Assembly: GCF_003646465.1 (NCBI RefSeq)
Contig: NZ_QZEX01000009.1
Location: forward strand, 25,841 to 89,840
From: Chachezhania antarctica
Lineage (GTDB): Bacteria; Pseudomonadota; Alphaproteobacteria; Rhodobacterales; Rhodobacteraceae
Direction of reading: 5' to 3'
Length of the DNA stretch: 64,000 nt
Positions 1 to 9,663 of the stretch are shown one piece after another (position 1 is the stretch's first letter; every line of letters starts with the position of its first letter). The notes under the pieces are model-generated. The model did not search any database. It was not told the origin of the DNA and saw only the letters and a program-made list of their open reading frames with translations. The position numbers and the translations under genes were made by a program.

Positions 1-21
1 GGCGGGAAAAGGGAGGATACC

Positions 22-1626
22 ATGACCAAGGAACCGCAATTCTCGCGGCGCCGTTTCCTGAGCACGGCGACGCAAACCACCGCGCTTGTCGCACTTCCGC
101 TGTATCTGCGCCCCGACCGGGTGCGGGCGGCAGACGGGCTGGCAGACGGCATGATCGGCGGACCTACCGGCTTTGCCGGGGCGGAACGCTATCAATACGG
201 GCCTGATACGCCGGAAGGCCGGGCCATCGAAGGCATCCGGGCGCTGAAGGCCGCGGGCAAGGCGCCCGACAGCATCGTGCTGGGCCTGTCGGATGGATCG
301 ATCGGACAGCTGACGCAGCCGTTCCCTGAAGGCGCACCGTCGATCAAGGAGCTGTGGGAGCAGGAGACCGGCGTCACGCTGGATATCGTGGGCGTGCCCA
401 ACGGGCAGGAATTCACCAAGGTGATGCAGGACGTTTCGACCAAGTCGGGCGGCTTCGACATCTACGCGGTGGAATGGAACCGCCTGGGCGATCTGGCCGA
501 AACCGGCGGGATCGTGAACCTTGACGATTACGTCGCCACCTACAAGCCGGAATGGGACGATCCCGAACGCGGCTACGTGAATGGCGAACAGGGCGTTTCG
601 CTGCTGAACGGCTATCGCGGATCGATCTACGGTGTGTCGCTGGATGGCGATTTCCAGATCTGGAACCACCGCACCGACCTGTTCGAAAACCCCGAAGAAC
701 AGAAGGCCTTTGCCGACCAGCACGGGTACGAGCTGGGGATGCCGATCACATGGGCCCAGCACGACGATATCGCGACCTTCTTCCATCGTCCCGACGAAGG
801 GCTGCTGGGCTGTACCGATCTGCGCAACCAGGGCTGGGGCTATACCAACTGGTACCAGCGCTATGTCTCGATGGCCAATCCCGACATGTTCCTGTTCGAC
901 GATGACGGCACGCCGCTGATCAACTCGGACGCGGGGTTTCAGGCGACGAAGGAATATGTCGACAGCCTGTCCTACCATTCCAAGGACGCGATTTCGTGGG
1001 GCTGGCCCGAGCAGTACGGCAACTTTGCCAATGCGGGCGCGGCGATGACCTGCGCGTTCTCGAATCTGCCCAAGTTCCTCGACAACCCGCTGAACACGGG
1101 ATCGAAGGTCACCGGCCGGGTCGGATCGCACCTGCCGCCGGGGCGGCAGTTCGGCGACGATCTGGTGCGGCGCACGGTGTTGTGGCTGAACCTGTCGGGC
1201 AGTGTCTCGTCGCAGTCGGAACACCCGGAAGCGGCCTATCTTCTGCTGCAATGGCTGGGCTCCAGCCGGATCTATTCGTGGATGACGGCCAACCCGGGCG
1301 GCTATTTCGACCCGTTCCAGCTGGCCAATTTCGCCGATCCGCTGGTTCGTCAGACCTACCACGCCTACCACATGGACGTGGTCCGCGAGAGCGTGAAGCG
1401 CACGGTGCCGACGATCAACTATCCCGGCGCCACCGCGTTTCACAACGCGCTGGACGAAAGCCTGATGGCGGCGCTGACCGGTTCGATGACCCCGGAAGAG
1501 GCGATGGCCAATACCGAACGGCAATGGAAACGGATCGCCCGGCGCGTGGGCGAAGACAAGCTGACCTCGGCCATCAAGGCCAACAAGGCAGCCTGGCCGA
1601 CCATCACCGATTCCCCTCTCGGCTGA
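22..1626 (+). CDS. Carbohydrate ABC transporter substrate-binding protein, Tat-exported
   Basis: Periplasmic binding component of the importer encoded downstream, 534 aa. The N-terminus carries a twin-arginine motif (SRRRFLS, residues 8-14) followed by a hydrophobic stretch, so Tat export of a folded protein is likely. The rest reads as a family 1 extracellular solute-binding protein, somewhat longer than the usual 420-450 aa. The ATG follows GGGAGGA at a normal distance. It is first in an operon with two permeases and two ATPases; a hairpin follows its stop. This gene arrangement recalls the rhizobial glycerol importer GlpSTPQV, but the neighbouring sugar enzymes favour a sugar, polyol or sugar acid. 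The substrate cannot be read from sequence. Confidence 0.9.
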   Translation: MTKEPQFSRRRFLSTATQTTALVALPLYLRPDRVRAADGLADGMIGGPTGFAGAERYQYGPDTPEGRAIEGIRALKAAGKAPDSIVLGLSDGSIGQLTQPFPEGAPSIKELWEQETGVTLDIVGVPNGQEFTKVMQDVSTKSGGFDIYAVEWNRLGDLAETGGIVNLDDYVATYKPEWDDPERGYVNGEQGVSLLNGYRGSIYGVSLDGDFQIWNHRTDLFENPEEQKAFADQHGYELGMPITWAQHDDIATFFHRPDEGLLGCTDLRNQGWGYTNWYQRYVSMANPDMFLFDDDGTPLINSDAGFQATKEYVDSLSYHSKDAISWGWPEQYGNFANAGAAMTCAFSNLPKFLDNPLNTGSKVTGRVGSHLPPGRQFGDDLVRRTVLWLNLSGSVSSQSEHPEAAYLLLQWLGSSRIYSWMTANPGGYFDPFQLANFADPLVRQTYHAYHMDVVRESVKRTVPTINYPGATAFHNALDESLMAALTGSMTPEEAMANTERQWKRIARRVGEDKLTSAIKANKAAWPTITDSPLG

Positions 1627-1639
1627 TCCTCCCCGACCT

Positions 1640-1666
1640 GGCCGGGCGGCTTCGCGCTGCCCGGCC
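1640..1666 (+). promoter_or_regulatory. Intercistronic hairpin after the binding-protein gene
   Basis: Arms 1640-1650 and 1656-1666 form an 11-bp stem with one G-T wobble and loop TTCGC. No T tract follows, so it is more likely an mRNA 3'-end protector or weak attenuator that keeps binding-protein transcript above permease transcript than a full terminator. Inferred from sequence only. Confidence 0.5.
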
Positions 1667-1686
1667 CCTTTGACGGACCCTTTCGC

Positions 1687-2547
1687 ATGCAACGTTCCCT
1701 TTCGTTCGAGATCTTCCGCTACACGGCCATCGCGCTGTTTCTGGCGCTGTCTCTGATCCCGACGCTCTGGATGGTGTCGATGGCGTTCAAGCCGATTGCC
1801 GAATGGCAGGCTTCGGGCGCAGATCTGACCTGGTGGCCCGAAAACCCGACGCTGGACAATTTCCGGTTCATCTTCGGGCAAAGCGCGTCCGAGTTGATCG
1901 TGGCTCTTGAACGCACCGCCGGACGTCCGATCCTGGCGTCGCTGCTTTCGGCCACCTTCGGCACCCTCATCGCGATGTTCGCCGGCACCTCGGCCGCCTA
2001 TGGCCTGTCGCGTTTCGGTGCGGGGGGGAACCTGCCTCTGGCGCTGGTGCAGCTGCGGCTGTTTCCGCCGATGGCCGTGATGATCCCGGTAATGATCATG
2101 TGGGCCTTTCTGGGAATGATCGACAGCTGGTGGGGTCTTGCCCTGATCTACGGCATTGTCACGCTACCCTTCGCCTTCTGGCTGATGAAGACCTTCTTCG
2201 ACGACATGCCGCGCGAGATCGAGGACGCGGCCCTTGTCGAAGGCTGTTCGCGCTGGCGCGTGTTCCTGCGGATCACGCTACCGATGATGCGCCCGGCACT
2301 CGCGTCCTCCGCTCTCTTCATCTTCATCCTGAACTGGTCGGACTACCTGATCGCACTTCTGCTCACGACCCGGGACTGGGTCACGATCCCTGTCTACATG
2401 GCGTCACTGTCGTCCTCGATGACGGGCCAACTGTACGGTGCCAAGGCCGCCCTTGGCCTGATCGCGGCCGTCCCGCCGGTGATCATGGGCATCGCCATCC
2501 AGAAGCAGCTTGTCCGCGGCCTGACGTTCGGAGCGCTGAAGGAATGA
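1687..2547 (+). CDS. Carbohydrate ABC transporter permease, MalG type
   Basis: Inner-membrane subunit of the importer, 286 aa, with about six hydrophobic segments starting near residue 12. The cytoplasmic EAA loop is visible near residues 178-200 ([17 protein letters not shown]), the contact site for the ATPase. The sequence resembles the MalG/UgpE group. The start ATG lies 60 bp after the binding-protein stop, past the hairpin. Its stop overlaps the next permease start (ATGA), indicating translational coupling. Confidence 0.9.
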   Translation: MQRSLSFEIFRYTAIALFLALSLIPTLWMVSMAFKPIAEWQASGADLTWWPENPTLDNFRFIFGQSASELIVALERTAGRPILASLLSATFGTLIAMFAGTSAAYGLSRFGAGGNLPLALVQLRLFPPMAVMIPVMIMWAFLGMIDSWWGLALIYGIVTLPFAFWLMKTFFDDMPREIEDAALVEGCSRWRVFLRITLPMMRPALASSALFIFILNWSDYLIALLLTTRDWVTIPVYMASLSSSMTGQLYGAKAALGLIAAVPPVIMGIAIQKQLVRGLTFGALKE

Positions 2548-3479
2548 CCGATTTGACCTCCTCCCTCCCGACCGAGACCGCCCCCGAGGATCAGGGCAAG
2601 TCCGAATCCGCCCGCCTTGGTTTCTGGCTAACGCTGCCGACGCAGCTTCTGGTCCTGTTCATCGCGCTGTTCCCGATCCTGATGCAGCTTTACATCTCGC
2701 TGACGGACTGGTCGCCGCTGGACGGAATCCCGTGGTACCGCGCCTACGAGCTGTGGATCGGGCTGTTGAACTATATCGACCTGTGGAACGACCCACGGTT
2801 CTGGGGCGCCATGTGGCGGACCTGTATCGTGATGGCGATCTGCGTGCCCGCGCAGTTCCTGCTTGGGCTCGGCCTTGCGATCCTGTTCGTGGATGAATTC
2901 CCGGGGAAACGGGTGCTCTATTCCACCGCGCTGCTGCCGATGATGGTGGTGCCCGCGGTCGCCGGATACATGTTCTTCATGCTCTTCCAGTCGGGCGGGC
3001 CGGTGAACAACATCCTGTCGTTCTTCGCAGGTTCCCCCGTCACCATTGCGTGGCTGTCCGATCCGAACCTTGCGCTGTTTGCGGTGATCCTGTCGGACAT
3101 CTGGCAGTGGACGCCCCTGATGTTCCTGATCCTTCTGGCCGGCATGGTGTCGGTCCCGCAGGACCAGCAGATGGCGGCCGTGCTTCTGGGGGCAAGCTGG
3201 TGGCGGCGGTTCCGCACCATCGTGCTGCCGCGGATGAAGACGATCATCATCATCGCCATCGCCATCCGCGTGATCGAGAACTTTAAGGTCTTCGACAACT
3301 TCTACATCATGACCGGCGGCGGGCCGGGCGTGGCGACCGAGACCATCTCCATCCACATCTACAAGGTCACCCAGCAGGACCTGATCTGGGGCTACGTCGC
3401 CGCGATGGCGCTGGCGATCCTGATCGTGCTGTCCGTCGTGTCTGGCCTGGCCATCTCCCGCATGAGGAAAGCATCATGA
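2544..3479 (+). CDS. Carbohydrate ABC transporter permease, MalF type
   Basis: Second membrane subunit, 311 aa from the ATG at 2544. The same frame is open further upstream, but that part overlaps the first permease and has no coding character, so the ATGA-overlap start is preferred. Six or more hydrophobic segments are visible, with an EAA-like loop ([14 protein letters not shown]) that contacts an ATPase. A MalF-like heterodimer with the preceding permease is expected. It overlaps the next ATPase gene by 4 bp. Confidence 0.9.
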   Translation: MTDLTSSLPTETAPEDQGKSESARLGFWLTLPTQLLVLFIALFPILMQLYISLTDWSPLDGIPWYRAYELWIGLLNYIDLWNDPRFWGAMWRTCIVMAICVPAQFLLGLGLAILFVDEFPGKRVLYSTALLPMMVVPAVAGYMFFMLFQSGGPVNNILSFFAGSPVTIAWLSDPNLALFAVILSDIWQWTPLMFLILLAGMVSVPQDQQMAAVLLGASWWRRFRTIVLPRMKTIIIIAIAIRVIENFKVFDNFYIMTGGGPGVATETISIHIYKVTQQDLIWGYVAAMALAILIVLSVVSGLAISRMRKAS

Positions 3480-4537
3480 CCGAGATCGTGCTGGACAATC
3501 TGGGAAAGAGCTTCGGCGATTTCACCGCGCTGAAGGACATGAACCTGACCATCGCGCAGGGCGAATTCGTGGCGCTGCTGGGCCCGTCGGGCTGCGGCAA
3601 GTCGACGACGATGAACATGATCGCCGGGATGCTGGAGCCGTCGGAAGGCCAGATCCGCTTTGACGGCAAGCCCATGAACGGCATGCCGATGGCGCGGCGG
3701 GGCGTGGGCTTCGTGTTCCAGAATTATGCCATCTTCACCCACATGACCGTGCGCGAAAACCTGGCCTACGGATTGAAGGCGCAGGGCGTGTCACGCGCCG
3801 AAACCCAGCGCCGGGTGGGAGAGATCGCGCAGCTTCTCCAACTGACCGACCTTCTGGACCGGCGTGCGGCGGGGCTTTCCGTCAACATACTGCAACGGCT
3901 GGCCATCGGCCGGTCGGCGGTGGTCGAACCGTCGATCTTCCTGCTTGATGAGCCCCTGTCGAACGTCGATGCCGCCTTCCGCGCAGTAATGCGTCAGGAG
4001 CTGAAATCGCTTCAGCGGCAGTTCAAACAGACCATGGTCTACGTCACCCACGACCAGCTGGAAGCCATGACGATGGCCGACCGCATCGCGGTGATGGACC
4101 ACGGCAAGCTGTTGCAGGTCGGCACCCCGATCGAGGTCTACAACCACCCCGCCGATACCTTCGTCGCCCGCTTCATCGGCGCGCCGGGTATGAACCTTCT
4201 GGACGGTCGGATCACCGGCGGCGACAGCGGCCCTGTCGTCGATCTGGGCGCCGCGGGCCATTCCGGCCCCGTGACGGCGCCCGGCACCGGCCCGGTGATC
4301 TTCGGTTTCCGGCCGGAAGAAGTGCACCCGGACCCGAACGGCCCGATCCAGATGGCGATCACCATGGTCGAACGCATCGGTGCGCGGATCATCCTCCACC
4401 TTGCGGAAGGCCCGCATGTCGCCAAAGCCGTGCTGGATGCCGAAACGCAGGTTCCGGACCAGGGAGGGATGATCCGCTTCTCGGTCCCCGCCGCATCGGT
4501 CCGGCTGTTCGATGCCCAAACGGAAAGGGCGCTCTGA
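3476..4537 (+). CDS. ABC transporter ATP-binding protein with degenerate signature motif
   Basis: MalK/UgpC-type ATPase, 353 aa, with a C-terminal TOBE-like regulatory region after about residue 235. Walker A (GPSGCGKST, 36-44), Q-loop (FQNY), Walker B with catalytic Glu (IFLLDE, 154-159) and H-loop His192 are intact. The signature reads LSVNILQR (134-141) instead of LSGGxxQR, so it should not support hydrolysis in the partner's site. The following gene encodes the complementary half. Starts by ATGA overlap with the permease. Confidence 0.9.
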   Translation: MTEIVLDNLGKSFGDFTALKDMNLTIAQGEFVALLGPSGCGKSTTMNMIAGMLEPSEGQIRFDGKPMNGMPMARRGVGFVFQNYAIFTHMTVRENLAYGLKAQGVSRAETQRRVGEIAQLLQLTDLLDRRAAGLSVNILQRLAIGRSAVVEPSIFLLDEPLSNVDAAFRAVMRQELKSLQRQFKQTMVYVTHDQLEAMTMADRIAVMDHGKLLQVGTPIEVYNHPADTFVARFIGAPGMNLLDGRITGGDSGPVVDLGAAGHSGPVTAPGTGPVIFGFRPEEVHPDPNGPIQMAITMVERIGARIILHLAEGPHVAKAVLDAETQVPDQGGMIRFSVPAASVRLFDAQTERAL

Positions 4538-5574
4538 TGGCCTCGATTTCCTTTCGCAACGTGACGAAGCGCTTCGGCGACACGCTGGCCGTCGATGACG
4601 TGAGTTTCGATATCCGCGACAACGCTTTCTTCTGCCTTTTCGGCCCGCCGCTTTCGGGCAAGTCGACGATCCTGAAGCTGATCCTTGGCCTTGAACAGCC
4701 CGACGCGGGCGAAATCCTGATCGACGGTCGCCCGGTAACCCACATAGGCCCCGCCAAACGCAACGTGGCGATGGTCTTCCAGAACCTGGCGCTGTTCCCG
4801 CACATGTCGGCGCTCGACAATGTGCGTTTCCCGCTGGTCGAACGCCGGATGCCCAAGGCAGAGATCGCGGCGAAGGTCTCGGCCGTGTCGGAAAAGCTTC
4901 ATATCGGCCATATCCTGCACAAGCCGCCGGCCCAGCTTTCCGGCGGTGAACGGCAGCGCGTGGCCATCGCCCGCGCGCTGGTGCGCGATCCGGCGGCGTA
5001 CCTGATGGACGATCCGATCTCGGCTTTGGACGCGCGGCTGCGTGAACAGACGCGGGTGGAACTCCGCCGTATCCAGCAGGAGCTGGGCAAGACGCTCGTC
5101 TACGTGACCCATGACCAGGAGGAGGCAATGTCGGTTGCCGATGGCATGGCCGTGCTGCGCGACGGGCGGATCTGCCAGACCGGCACGCCGGAGGAGCTCT
5201 ATCGCAGCCCGAATTCGACCTATGTCGGCGGAATGCTGGGCGCGCCCGCGATGAACGTGGTGCCGATCACGATGGCATCCCGGCTGAGCGTCGACGCGGC
5301 TCCCCGTGGGGCCGACCAGCTTGGCGTGCGGCCCGAAAACCTGCGCGTGGGCGTGGGTGAGGCCGGAACGATCGCTGACGTTGAGCCGATGGGAGCTTTC
5401 ACAACGCTGACCGTTCAGGCGGGGGACACGACCCTGCGCGCAACGCTGCGCGGGCAACCGAAATACACGGTCGGGCAGCCTGTGGGCTTGTCGGTCGATC
5501 CCGGTCGGGCGCATTTTTTCGACGAGGGCGGCGCGGCGCTGGAAAGCGCCCGCCGAGAGGAGGAGAGAACATGA
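4537..5574 (+). CDS. ABC transporter ATP-binding protein with Asp in place of catalytic Glu
   Basis: Second MalK-type ATPase, 345 aa. Walker A is GPPLSGKST (36-44) and the signature LSGGE (134-138) is canonical, but Walker B reads YLMDD (155-159), so the catalytic Glu is Asp159. His192 of the H-loop is kept. Together with the preceding ATPase it would form a heterodimer with one competent and one impaired ATP site. Two different ATPases with two permeases and one binding protein matches the GlpST type of system. The start shares one base with the previous stop, and the end overlaps the oxidoreductase start by 4 bp. Confidence 0.9.
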   Translation: MASISFRNVTKRFGDTLAVDDVSFDIRDNAFFCLFGPPLSGKSTILKLILGLEQPDAGEILIDGRPVTHIGPAKRNVAMVFQNLALFPHMSALDNVRFPLVERRMPKAEIAAKVSAVSEKLHIGHILHKPPAQLSGGERQRVAIARALVRDPAAYLMDDPISALDARLREQTRVELRRIQQELGKTLVYVTHDQEEAMSVADGMAVLRDGRICQTGTPEELYRSPNSTYVGGMLGAPAMNVVPITMASRLSVDAAPRGADQLGVRPENLRVGVGEAGTIADVEPMGAFTTLTVQAGDTTLRATLRGQPKYTVGQPVGLSVDPGRAHFFDEGGAALESARREEERT

Positions 5575-6656
5575 AGGACTTCATCGCGAAGCCTGACCCG
5601 GACGTCCGGGTCAGGGACTACCGTATTGGCTGCATCGGCGCCGGCATGATCATGGCCGAATGCCACCTAGCCGCCTATGCCGAGGCAGGCTTTCCCGTGG
5701 TGGCCATCGCCTCGCGCACCAGGGTCAACGCGGCTGCGGTGGCTGAACGCTGGTCGATCGCCAAGGTCCACGACACGCCCGATGCGCTGATCGCGGACCC
5801 CGAGGTCGAGATCGTGGACATCGCCTATCCGCCCGACCAGCAACCCGACATCATCCGCCAGGCGCTCGCCGCGCCGCATATCAAGGCCGTGCTGGCGCAG
5901 AAGCCGCTGGCCCTGTCGCTGGAAGACGCCCGCGCGCTGCGGGACGAGGCGAAGGCCGCCGGCAAGGCGCTGAGTGTCAACCAGAACATGCGCTACGACC
6001 AGTCGATGCAGGTGCTGAAGCAGCTGCTGGACGCGGGCGTTCTGGGCGATCCGGTCTTTGCCCAGATCGACATGCACGCGATCCCGCACTGGCAGGGGTT
6101 CCTTGAAGGCTATGACCGGCTGACGCTGTCGAACATGTCGGTCCATCACCTCGATGCGCTGCGGTTCCTGTTTGGCGACCCGGAGGAGGTCACCAGCCTG
6201 ACCCGCACCGACCCGCGCACGGAATTCAAGCACGAGGACGGCATCGTGGTCACCACGCTGCGCTTCCCGTCCGGCCTGATGGCGCTGAGCCTTGAGGACG
6301 TGTGGTCCGGCCCGCGGGAAGACGGCTACGAGGACGATCAGCACATCACATGGCGTGTCGAAGGCACCCGTGGCGTGGCCCGCGGCACCATCGGCTGGCC
6401 GACAGGCGCGGCATCGACGCTGGAATATGCCTCGGCCGACACGACGGGCGGCAAATGGGTCAGCCCGGAATGGGACACGATGTGGTTCCCGCATGCCTTC
6501 ATCGGCGTGATGGAGCAGCTCCAGCACGCGCTTCACACCGGTACGGAACCGGTTCTGAACGTGGCCGACAACGTGCGCACGATGGCGCTGGTTGAGGCCG
6601 CGTACCGATCCATCGACGAGGGCCGCACGGTGCGACTCGATCTTACTGACGATTAA
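5571..6656 (+). CDS. Gfo/Idh/MocA family oxidoreductase
   Basis: NAD(P)-dependent sugar or polyol dehydrogenase, 361 aa. The N-terminal Rossmann fold shows GCIGAGMI near residues 23-30. The active-site EKP motif is QKP here (AQKPLALSLEDA), keeping the Lys but replacing the Glu by Gln. The C-terminal half has the substrate-domain style of the family, with His-rich HHLDALRFLFG. ATGA overlap with the ATPase gene ties it to the importer, so the imported compound or its first product is a likely substrate. Confidence 0.88.
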   Translation: MKDFIAKPDPDVRVRDYRIGCIGAGMIMAECHLAAYAEAGFPVVAIASRTRVNAAAVAERWSIAKVHDTPDALIADPEVEIVDIAYPPDQQPDIIRQALAAPHIKAVLAQKPLALSLEDARALRDEAKAAGKALSVNQNMRYDQSMQVLKQLLDAGVLGDPVFAQIDMHAIPHWQGFLEGYDRLTLSNMSVHHLDALRFLFGDPEEVTSLTRTDPRTEFKHEDGIVVTTLRFPSGLMALSLEDVWSGPREDGYEDDQHITWRVEGTRGVARGTIGWPTGAASTLEYASADTTGGKWVSPEWDTMWFPHAFIGVMEQLQHALHTGTEPVLNVADNVRTMALVEAAYRSIDEGRTVRLDLTDD

Positions 6657-6672
6657 AGGGAGGAACCTTATC

Positions 6673-7587
6673 ATGATGCAGACAGGAATTTTCTCGGGGT
6701 ACTTCCCCTACGAGTTGAAGAAAACGGCCGAGGTGATCCGCGGCCATGGCTTCAACACGGTGCAGCTGGACCTGCACTTCAAGGACCTCGATGTCACCGA
6801 CGGCCAGATCACGCCGGAAAAATGCAAGACGATCCGCGAAACCTTCCGCGATCACGACCTGCCGGTCAGCTGCATTTCGGGCTACACGAACATCATCCAC
6901 CCCGATGCCGAGACACGCAAATCACGGCTGGCGCGCCTGAAGGAACTCATCGCCCATGCGCAGTACCTTGGATCGCCTTACGTGATCTCGGAAACGGGGA
7001 CCTTCGATACCGAAAGCGACTGGGTGCATCACCCGAAGAACAAGACCGAAGAAGGCTGGGAAGATTGCCGCGCCGTGATCGCCGATCTGGCGCAGTTCGC
7101 CTATGACAACGGCGCCGTGTTCCTGCTGGAAACCTACGTCAACAACGTGGTGGGCTCGGTCGAGGAAACCCTGCGCATGTTCGCCGAGGTGGATCATCCG
7201 GGACTGGGCCTGCTGATGGATCCCACGAACTATTTCGAAGCCCACAACATCGACGACATGGACAAGATCCTGAACCAGGTCTTCGATGCGCTGTCCGACA
7301 AGATCTATATCGGCCACGCCAAGGACGTGAAGCGGTCGGGAGACGACAAGTCGGAGAAGCATTCCGATATCGGCGATGACAGCGCCGCCGAAAGCCACAC
7401 CTTCCGCGGCGTGGGCGAGATCGAACTCCCCGCCCCGGGGTTGGGAGAGTTGAACTACGATCTCTACTTCAAGCGGCTGGCCCAGAAGCACCCGAATATC
7501 CCGATGATCATCGAGCATCTGGACGAAAGCGACGTGCCGCGCGCCAAGGCCTTCATCGACGGAAAGCTGCGCGCACACGGGCTCTGA
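6673..7587 (+). CDS. Sugar phosphate isomerase/epimerase family protein (TIM barrel)
   Basis: Xylose-isomerase-like TIM barrel enzyme, 304 aa. Metal-binding candidates sit where the family has them: Glu153 (LLETYVNN), Asp183 (LLMDPTNY), His215 (IGHAKD) and a late Glu (MIIEHLD). The frame is open further upstream, but the ATG at 6673 follows GGGAGGA and gives the usual length. Members act as isomerases, epimerases or dehydratases on sugars, keto-sugars or inosose. It follows the oxidoreductase by 16 bp, so a pair that oxidises then isomerises or epimerises a sugar is plausible. Confidence 0.85.
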   Translation: MMQTGIFSGYFPYELKKTAEVIRGHGFNTVQLDLHFKDLDVTDGQITPEKCKTIRETFRDHDLPVSCISGYTNIIHPDAETRKSRLARLKELIAHAQYLGSPYVISETGTFDTESDWVHHPKNKTEEGWEDCRAVIADLAQFAYDNGAVFLLETYVNNVVGSVEETLRMFAEVDHPGLGLLMDPTNYFEAHNIDDMDKILNQVFDALSDKIYIGHAKDVKRSGDDKSEKHSDIGDDSAAESHTFRGVGEIELPAPGLGELNYDLYFKRLAQKHPNIPMIIEHLDESDVPRAKAFIDGKLRAHGL

Positions 7588-7599
7588 CGCCTCGGGGCC

Positions 7600-7623
7600 G
7601 GGCCGCGTTCCCCCGCGCGGCCC
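7600..7623 (+). promoter_or_regulatory. Intercistronic GC-rich hairpin
   Basis: GGGCCGCG (7600-7607) pairs with CGCGGCCC (7616-7623) around an 8-nt loop, without a T tract. It lies in the only sizeable gap in this part of the operon and may act as a processing or stability element. Confidence 0.35.
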
Positions 7624-7688
7624 AGCCACACCAAAGCGACGATAATGAAAGGTGCCGCAGCACAGGCGTGCCGGCAAACGGAGAAGCC

Positions 7689-8867
7689 ATGGTCAAGCTA
7701 TACGGAAAAGAGCTGTCCCGGCACGAGGCCGCCGCGCTGAGCGGATCGCTGGGCCATGCCGCGGGCGTGCGGCTGATGGAGCTGTCGGACGGGCTGGAAC
7801 GCGGCATCCGGATGCTGGAATTCCGCACCGGATCGGGCCTGCGCTTCACGGTGCTGGTGGACCGCGCGATGGACATCGCCGATTGCGAACATGCCGGCCG
7901 CGCCATCGGCTGGCATTCCCCCGCGGGCTTCCGCCATCCGGGCCTGCACGAATATGAAGGCGAAGGCGGGCTGGGCTGGCTGCGATCGTTTTCCGGCCTG
8001 ATGGTTACCTGCGGGCTGGACCATACGCTGTTCATGTACGACGCGCCGACCGAAAGCTATGTCTACGGCCCGCGCGCGGTGGCCAGGCAGTCGCTGCACG
8101 GGCGGGTCGGCACGATCCCTGCGCGGCTGTCGGGCTATGGCACGCGGTGGGAGGGCGACCGCGCGTTCCTGTGGGCCGAAGGTGTCGTGACACAGGCCGC
8201 GGTCTTCGGCGAACACCTGGAACTGACCCGCCGGATCGAGGTCGAGGTCGGCTCGGACGAGATCCGGATGACCGACGAGGTCACCAATCGCGGCTTCTAC
8301 AAGACGCCGCACATGTATTGCTACCATATCAACGTGGGCCATCCCGTGCTGGAAGACGGCGCGCGCTACATCGCCCCGATCCGCGACGTGGTCTGGGCCG
8401 CGCACGCCGACAGCTATGATGGGCAGGGCGTCGGCTATCGGGCGCTCCCCGGCCCGCAGACGGATTTTCACGAACAGGTCTGGCAGCACGAGATGGGTAC
8501 GGATGCCGAAGGCGAAGTCCCCGTTGCGCTGGTCAATGATCGGTTGGGGCTGGGGCTGATGGCCACCACGCGGAAGGATCAGTTTCCCTGCCTTTACGAA
8601 TGGCAGAACCTGCAGGCCGGCCAGTACGCGCTGGGGATCGAACCATCGACGCATCACGTGCTGGGCAATGGAGCCGCGCGGGATCGGGGCGAGATGATCT
8701 GGCTGACCCACGGCCAGTCCCGCCGCTACGACACGCGTTTCACGATCCTGCCAGATGCCGATGCCATCGCCGATGCCGAAACCCGGATCGCCGCCATCGC
8801 CCGCCAGCCGGAGGAGGATTACCCCGCGCCCTCCGGCCAGTTCGTTCCCATCGGAGGCCGCTCATGA
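7689..8867 (+). CDS. DUF4432 family protein (aldose 1-epimerase-like)
   Basis: Beta-sandwich carbohydrate-binding protein of the galactose mutarotase superfamily, 392 aa. The N-terminal pattern (GIRMLEFRTGSGLRFTVL then VDRAMDIADCEHAGRAIGW) and the central HINVGHPVLEDGARY block are typical of DUF4432. The frame opens with a GTG at 7668, but the ATG at 7689 has GGAGA just upstream and is preferred. Function in the family is unproven; mutarotation or epimerisation of the imported sugar is the simplest idea. Overlaps the SDR gene by 4 bp. Confidence 0.8.
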   Translation: MVKLYGKELSRHEAAALSGSLGHAAGVRLMELSDGLERGIRMLEFRTGSGLRFTVLVDRAMDIADCEHAGRAIGWHSPAGFRHPGLHEYEGEGGLGWLRSFSGLMVTCGLDHTLFMYDAPTESYVYGPRAVARQSLHGRVGTIPARLSGYGTRWEGDRAFLWAEGVVTQAAVFGEHLELTRRIEVEVGSDEIRMTDEVTNRGFYKTPHMYCYHINVGHPVLEDGARYIAPIRDVVWAAHADSYDGQGVGYRALPGPQTDFHEQVWQHEMGTDAEGEVPVALVNDRLGLGLMATTRKDQFPCLYEWQNLQAGQYALGIEPSTHHVLGNGAARDRGEMIWLTHGQSRRYDTRFTILPDADAIADAETRIAAIARQPEEDYPAPSGQFVPIGGRS

Positions 8868-9649
8868 ACCGACATCTGCCCGATATCGGCACCAAGGCGG
8901 CCACGCTGGCCGGGCGCCGCGTACTTTACACCGGTGCCGCCGGGGGGCTGGGCCATCGCACGACGCTCGACATGCTGGAAGCGGGGGCCGAGGTCTTTGC
9001 GCTGGACCGGGACCACACCAAGAACCTCTCGCTGCTGGAAGACACGCCCGAGGATCTGGCTTCCCTGCTTCACCTGCTGGAGATGGACCTGGCGGATACC
9101 AAGGCGCTCGAGGCGAAGCTTGCCGAGATCACGGCCGACAAACCTCTGGATGTCGTCATCAACAACGCCGCCATCTACCCGTCGAAACCGTTCGAGGAGT
9201 TCTCGCTGGACGAACACCGGGCGGTTCATGCCGTGAATGTCGAAGCGGCGCTGATCTGCACCAAGGCAGCCCTGCCCGGGATGCGGGCGCAGGGCTGGGG
9301 GCGGGTGATCAACATCACCTCGATCACGCTGACCGGCGGATGGGAAAATCTTGCCCCCTACGTCCAGTCCAAGGGCGCGCTGATGGGCCTGACGCGGGCC
9401 TGGGCGCGGGAATTCGGCAAATGGGGGATCACGGTGAACGCCATCGCGCCCGGTGCCTTCCCGACGGATGCCGAAAAGATCCACCCCGATCCCGAAGGCT
9501 ATACCCGCTTCGTGCTGGACCACCAGGCGCTGAAGCGCCGGGGCGATCCGCAGGACATCGCCGCCGCCATCCTGTTCCTTGCTTCGGACGGGGCGGGGTT
9601 CATCACCGGACAATCGCTGGCCGTCGATGGCGGCTGGAACATGAACTGA
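8864..9649 (+). CDS. SDR family NAD(P)-dependent oxidoreductase
   Basis: Classical short-chain dehydrogenase/reductase, 261 aa. Seen: cofactor motif TGAAGGLG (23-30), NNAA (100-103), catalytic Ser153, Tyr166 and Lys170 (YVQSK), and the C-terminal GQSLAVDGGW. Likely oxidises or reduces a sugar, polyol or hydroxy acid in the route fed by the importer. The start is fixed by the 4-bp overlap with the DUF4432 gene and by GGAGG upstream. Confidence 0.9.
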   Translation: MNRHLPDIGTKAATLAGRRVLYTGAAGGLGHRTTLDMLEAGAEVFALDRDHTKNLSLLEDTPEDLASLLHLLEMDLADTKALEAKLAEITADKPLDVVINNAAIYPSKPFEEFSLDEHRAVHAVNVEAALICTKAALPGMRAQGWGRVINITSITLTGGWENLAPYVQSKGALMGLTRAWAREFGKWGITVNAIAPGAFPTDAEKIHPDPEGYTRFVLDHQALKRRGDPQDIAAAILFLASDGAGFITGQSLAVDGGWNMN

Positions 9650-9663
9650 AGGACCTGATCTCC

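Noticed and set aside
2100..2543. Upstream extension of the second permease frame inside the first permease gene
   Set aside because: The ATG at 2544 overlaps the previous stop and gives the normal MalF-type length; the extension has no membrane character and reads as a shadow of the first permease.
4138..5514. Long minus-strand frame opposite the second ATPase
   Set aside because: It is rich in Arg/His/Gly/Pro as expected of antisense high-GC DNA, and the plus strand holds a complete ATPase with all motifs.
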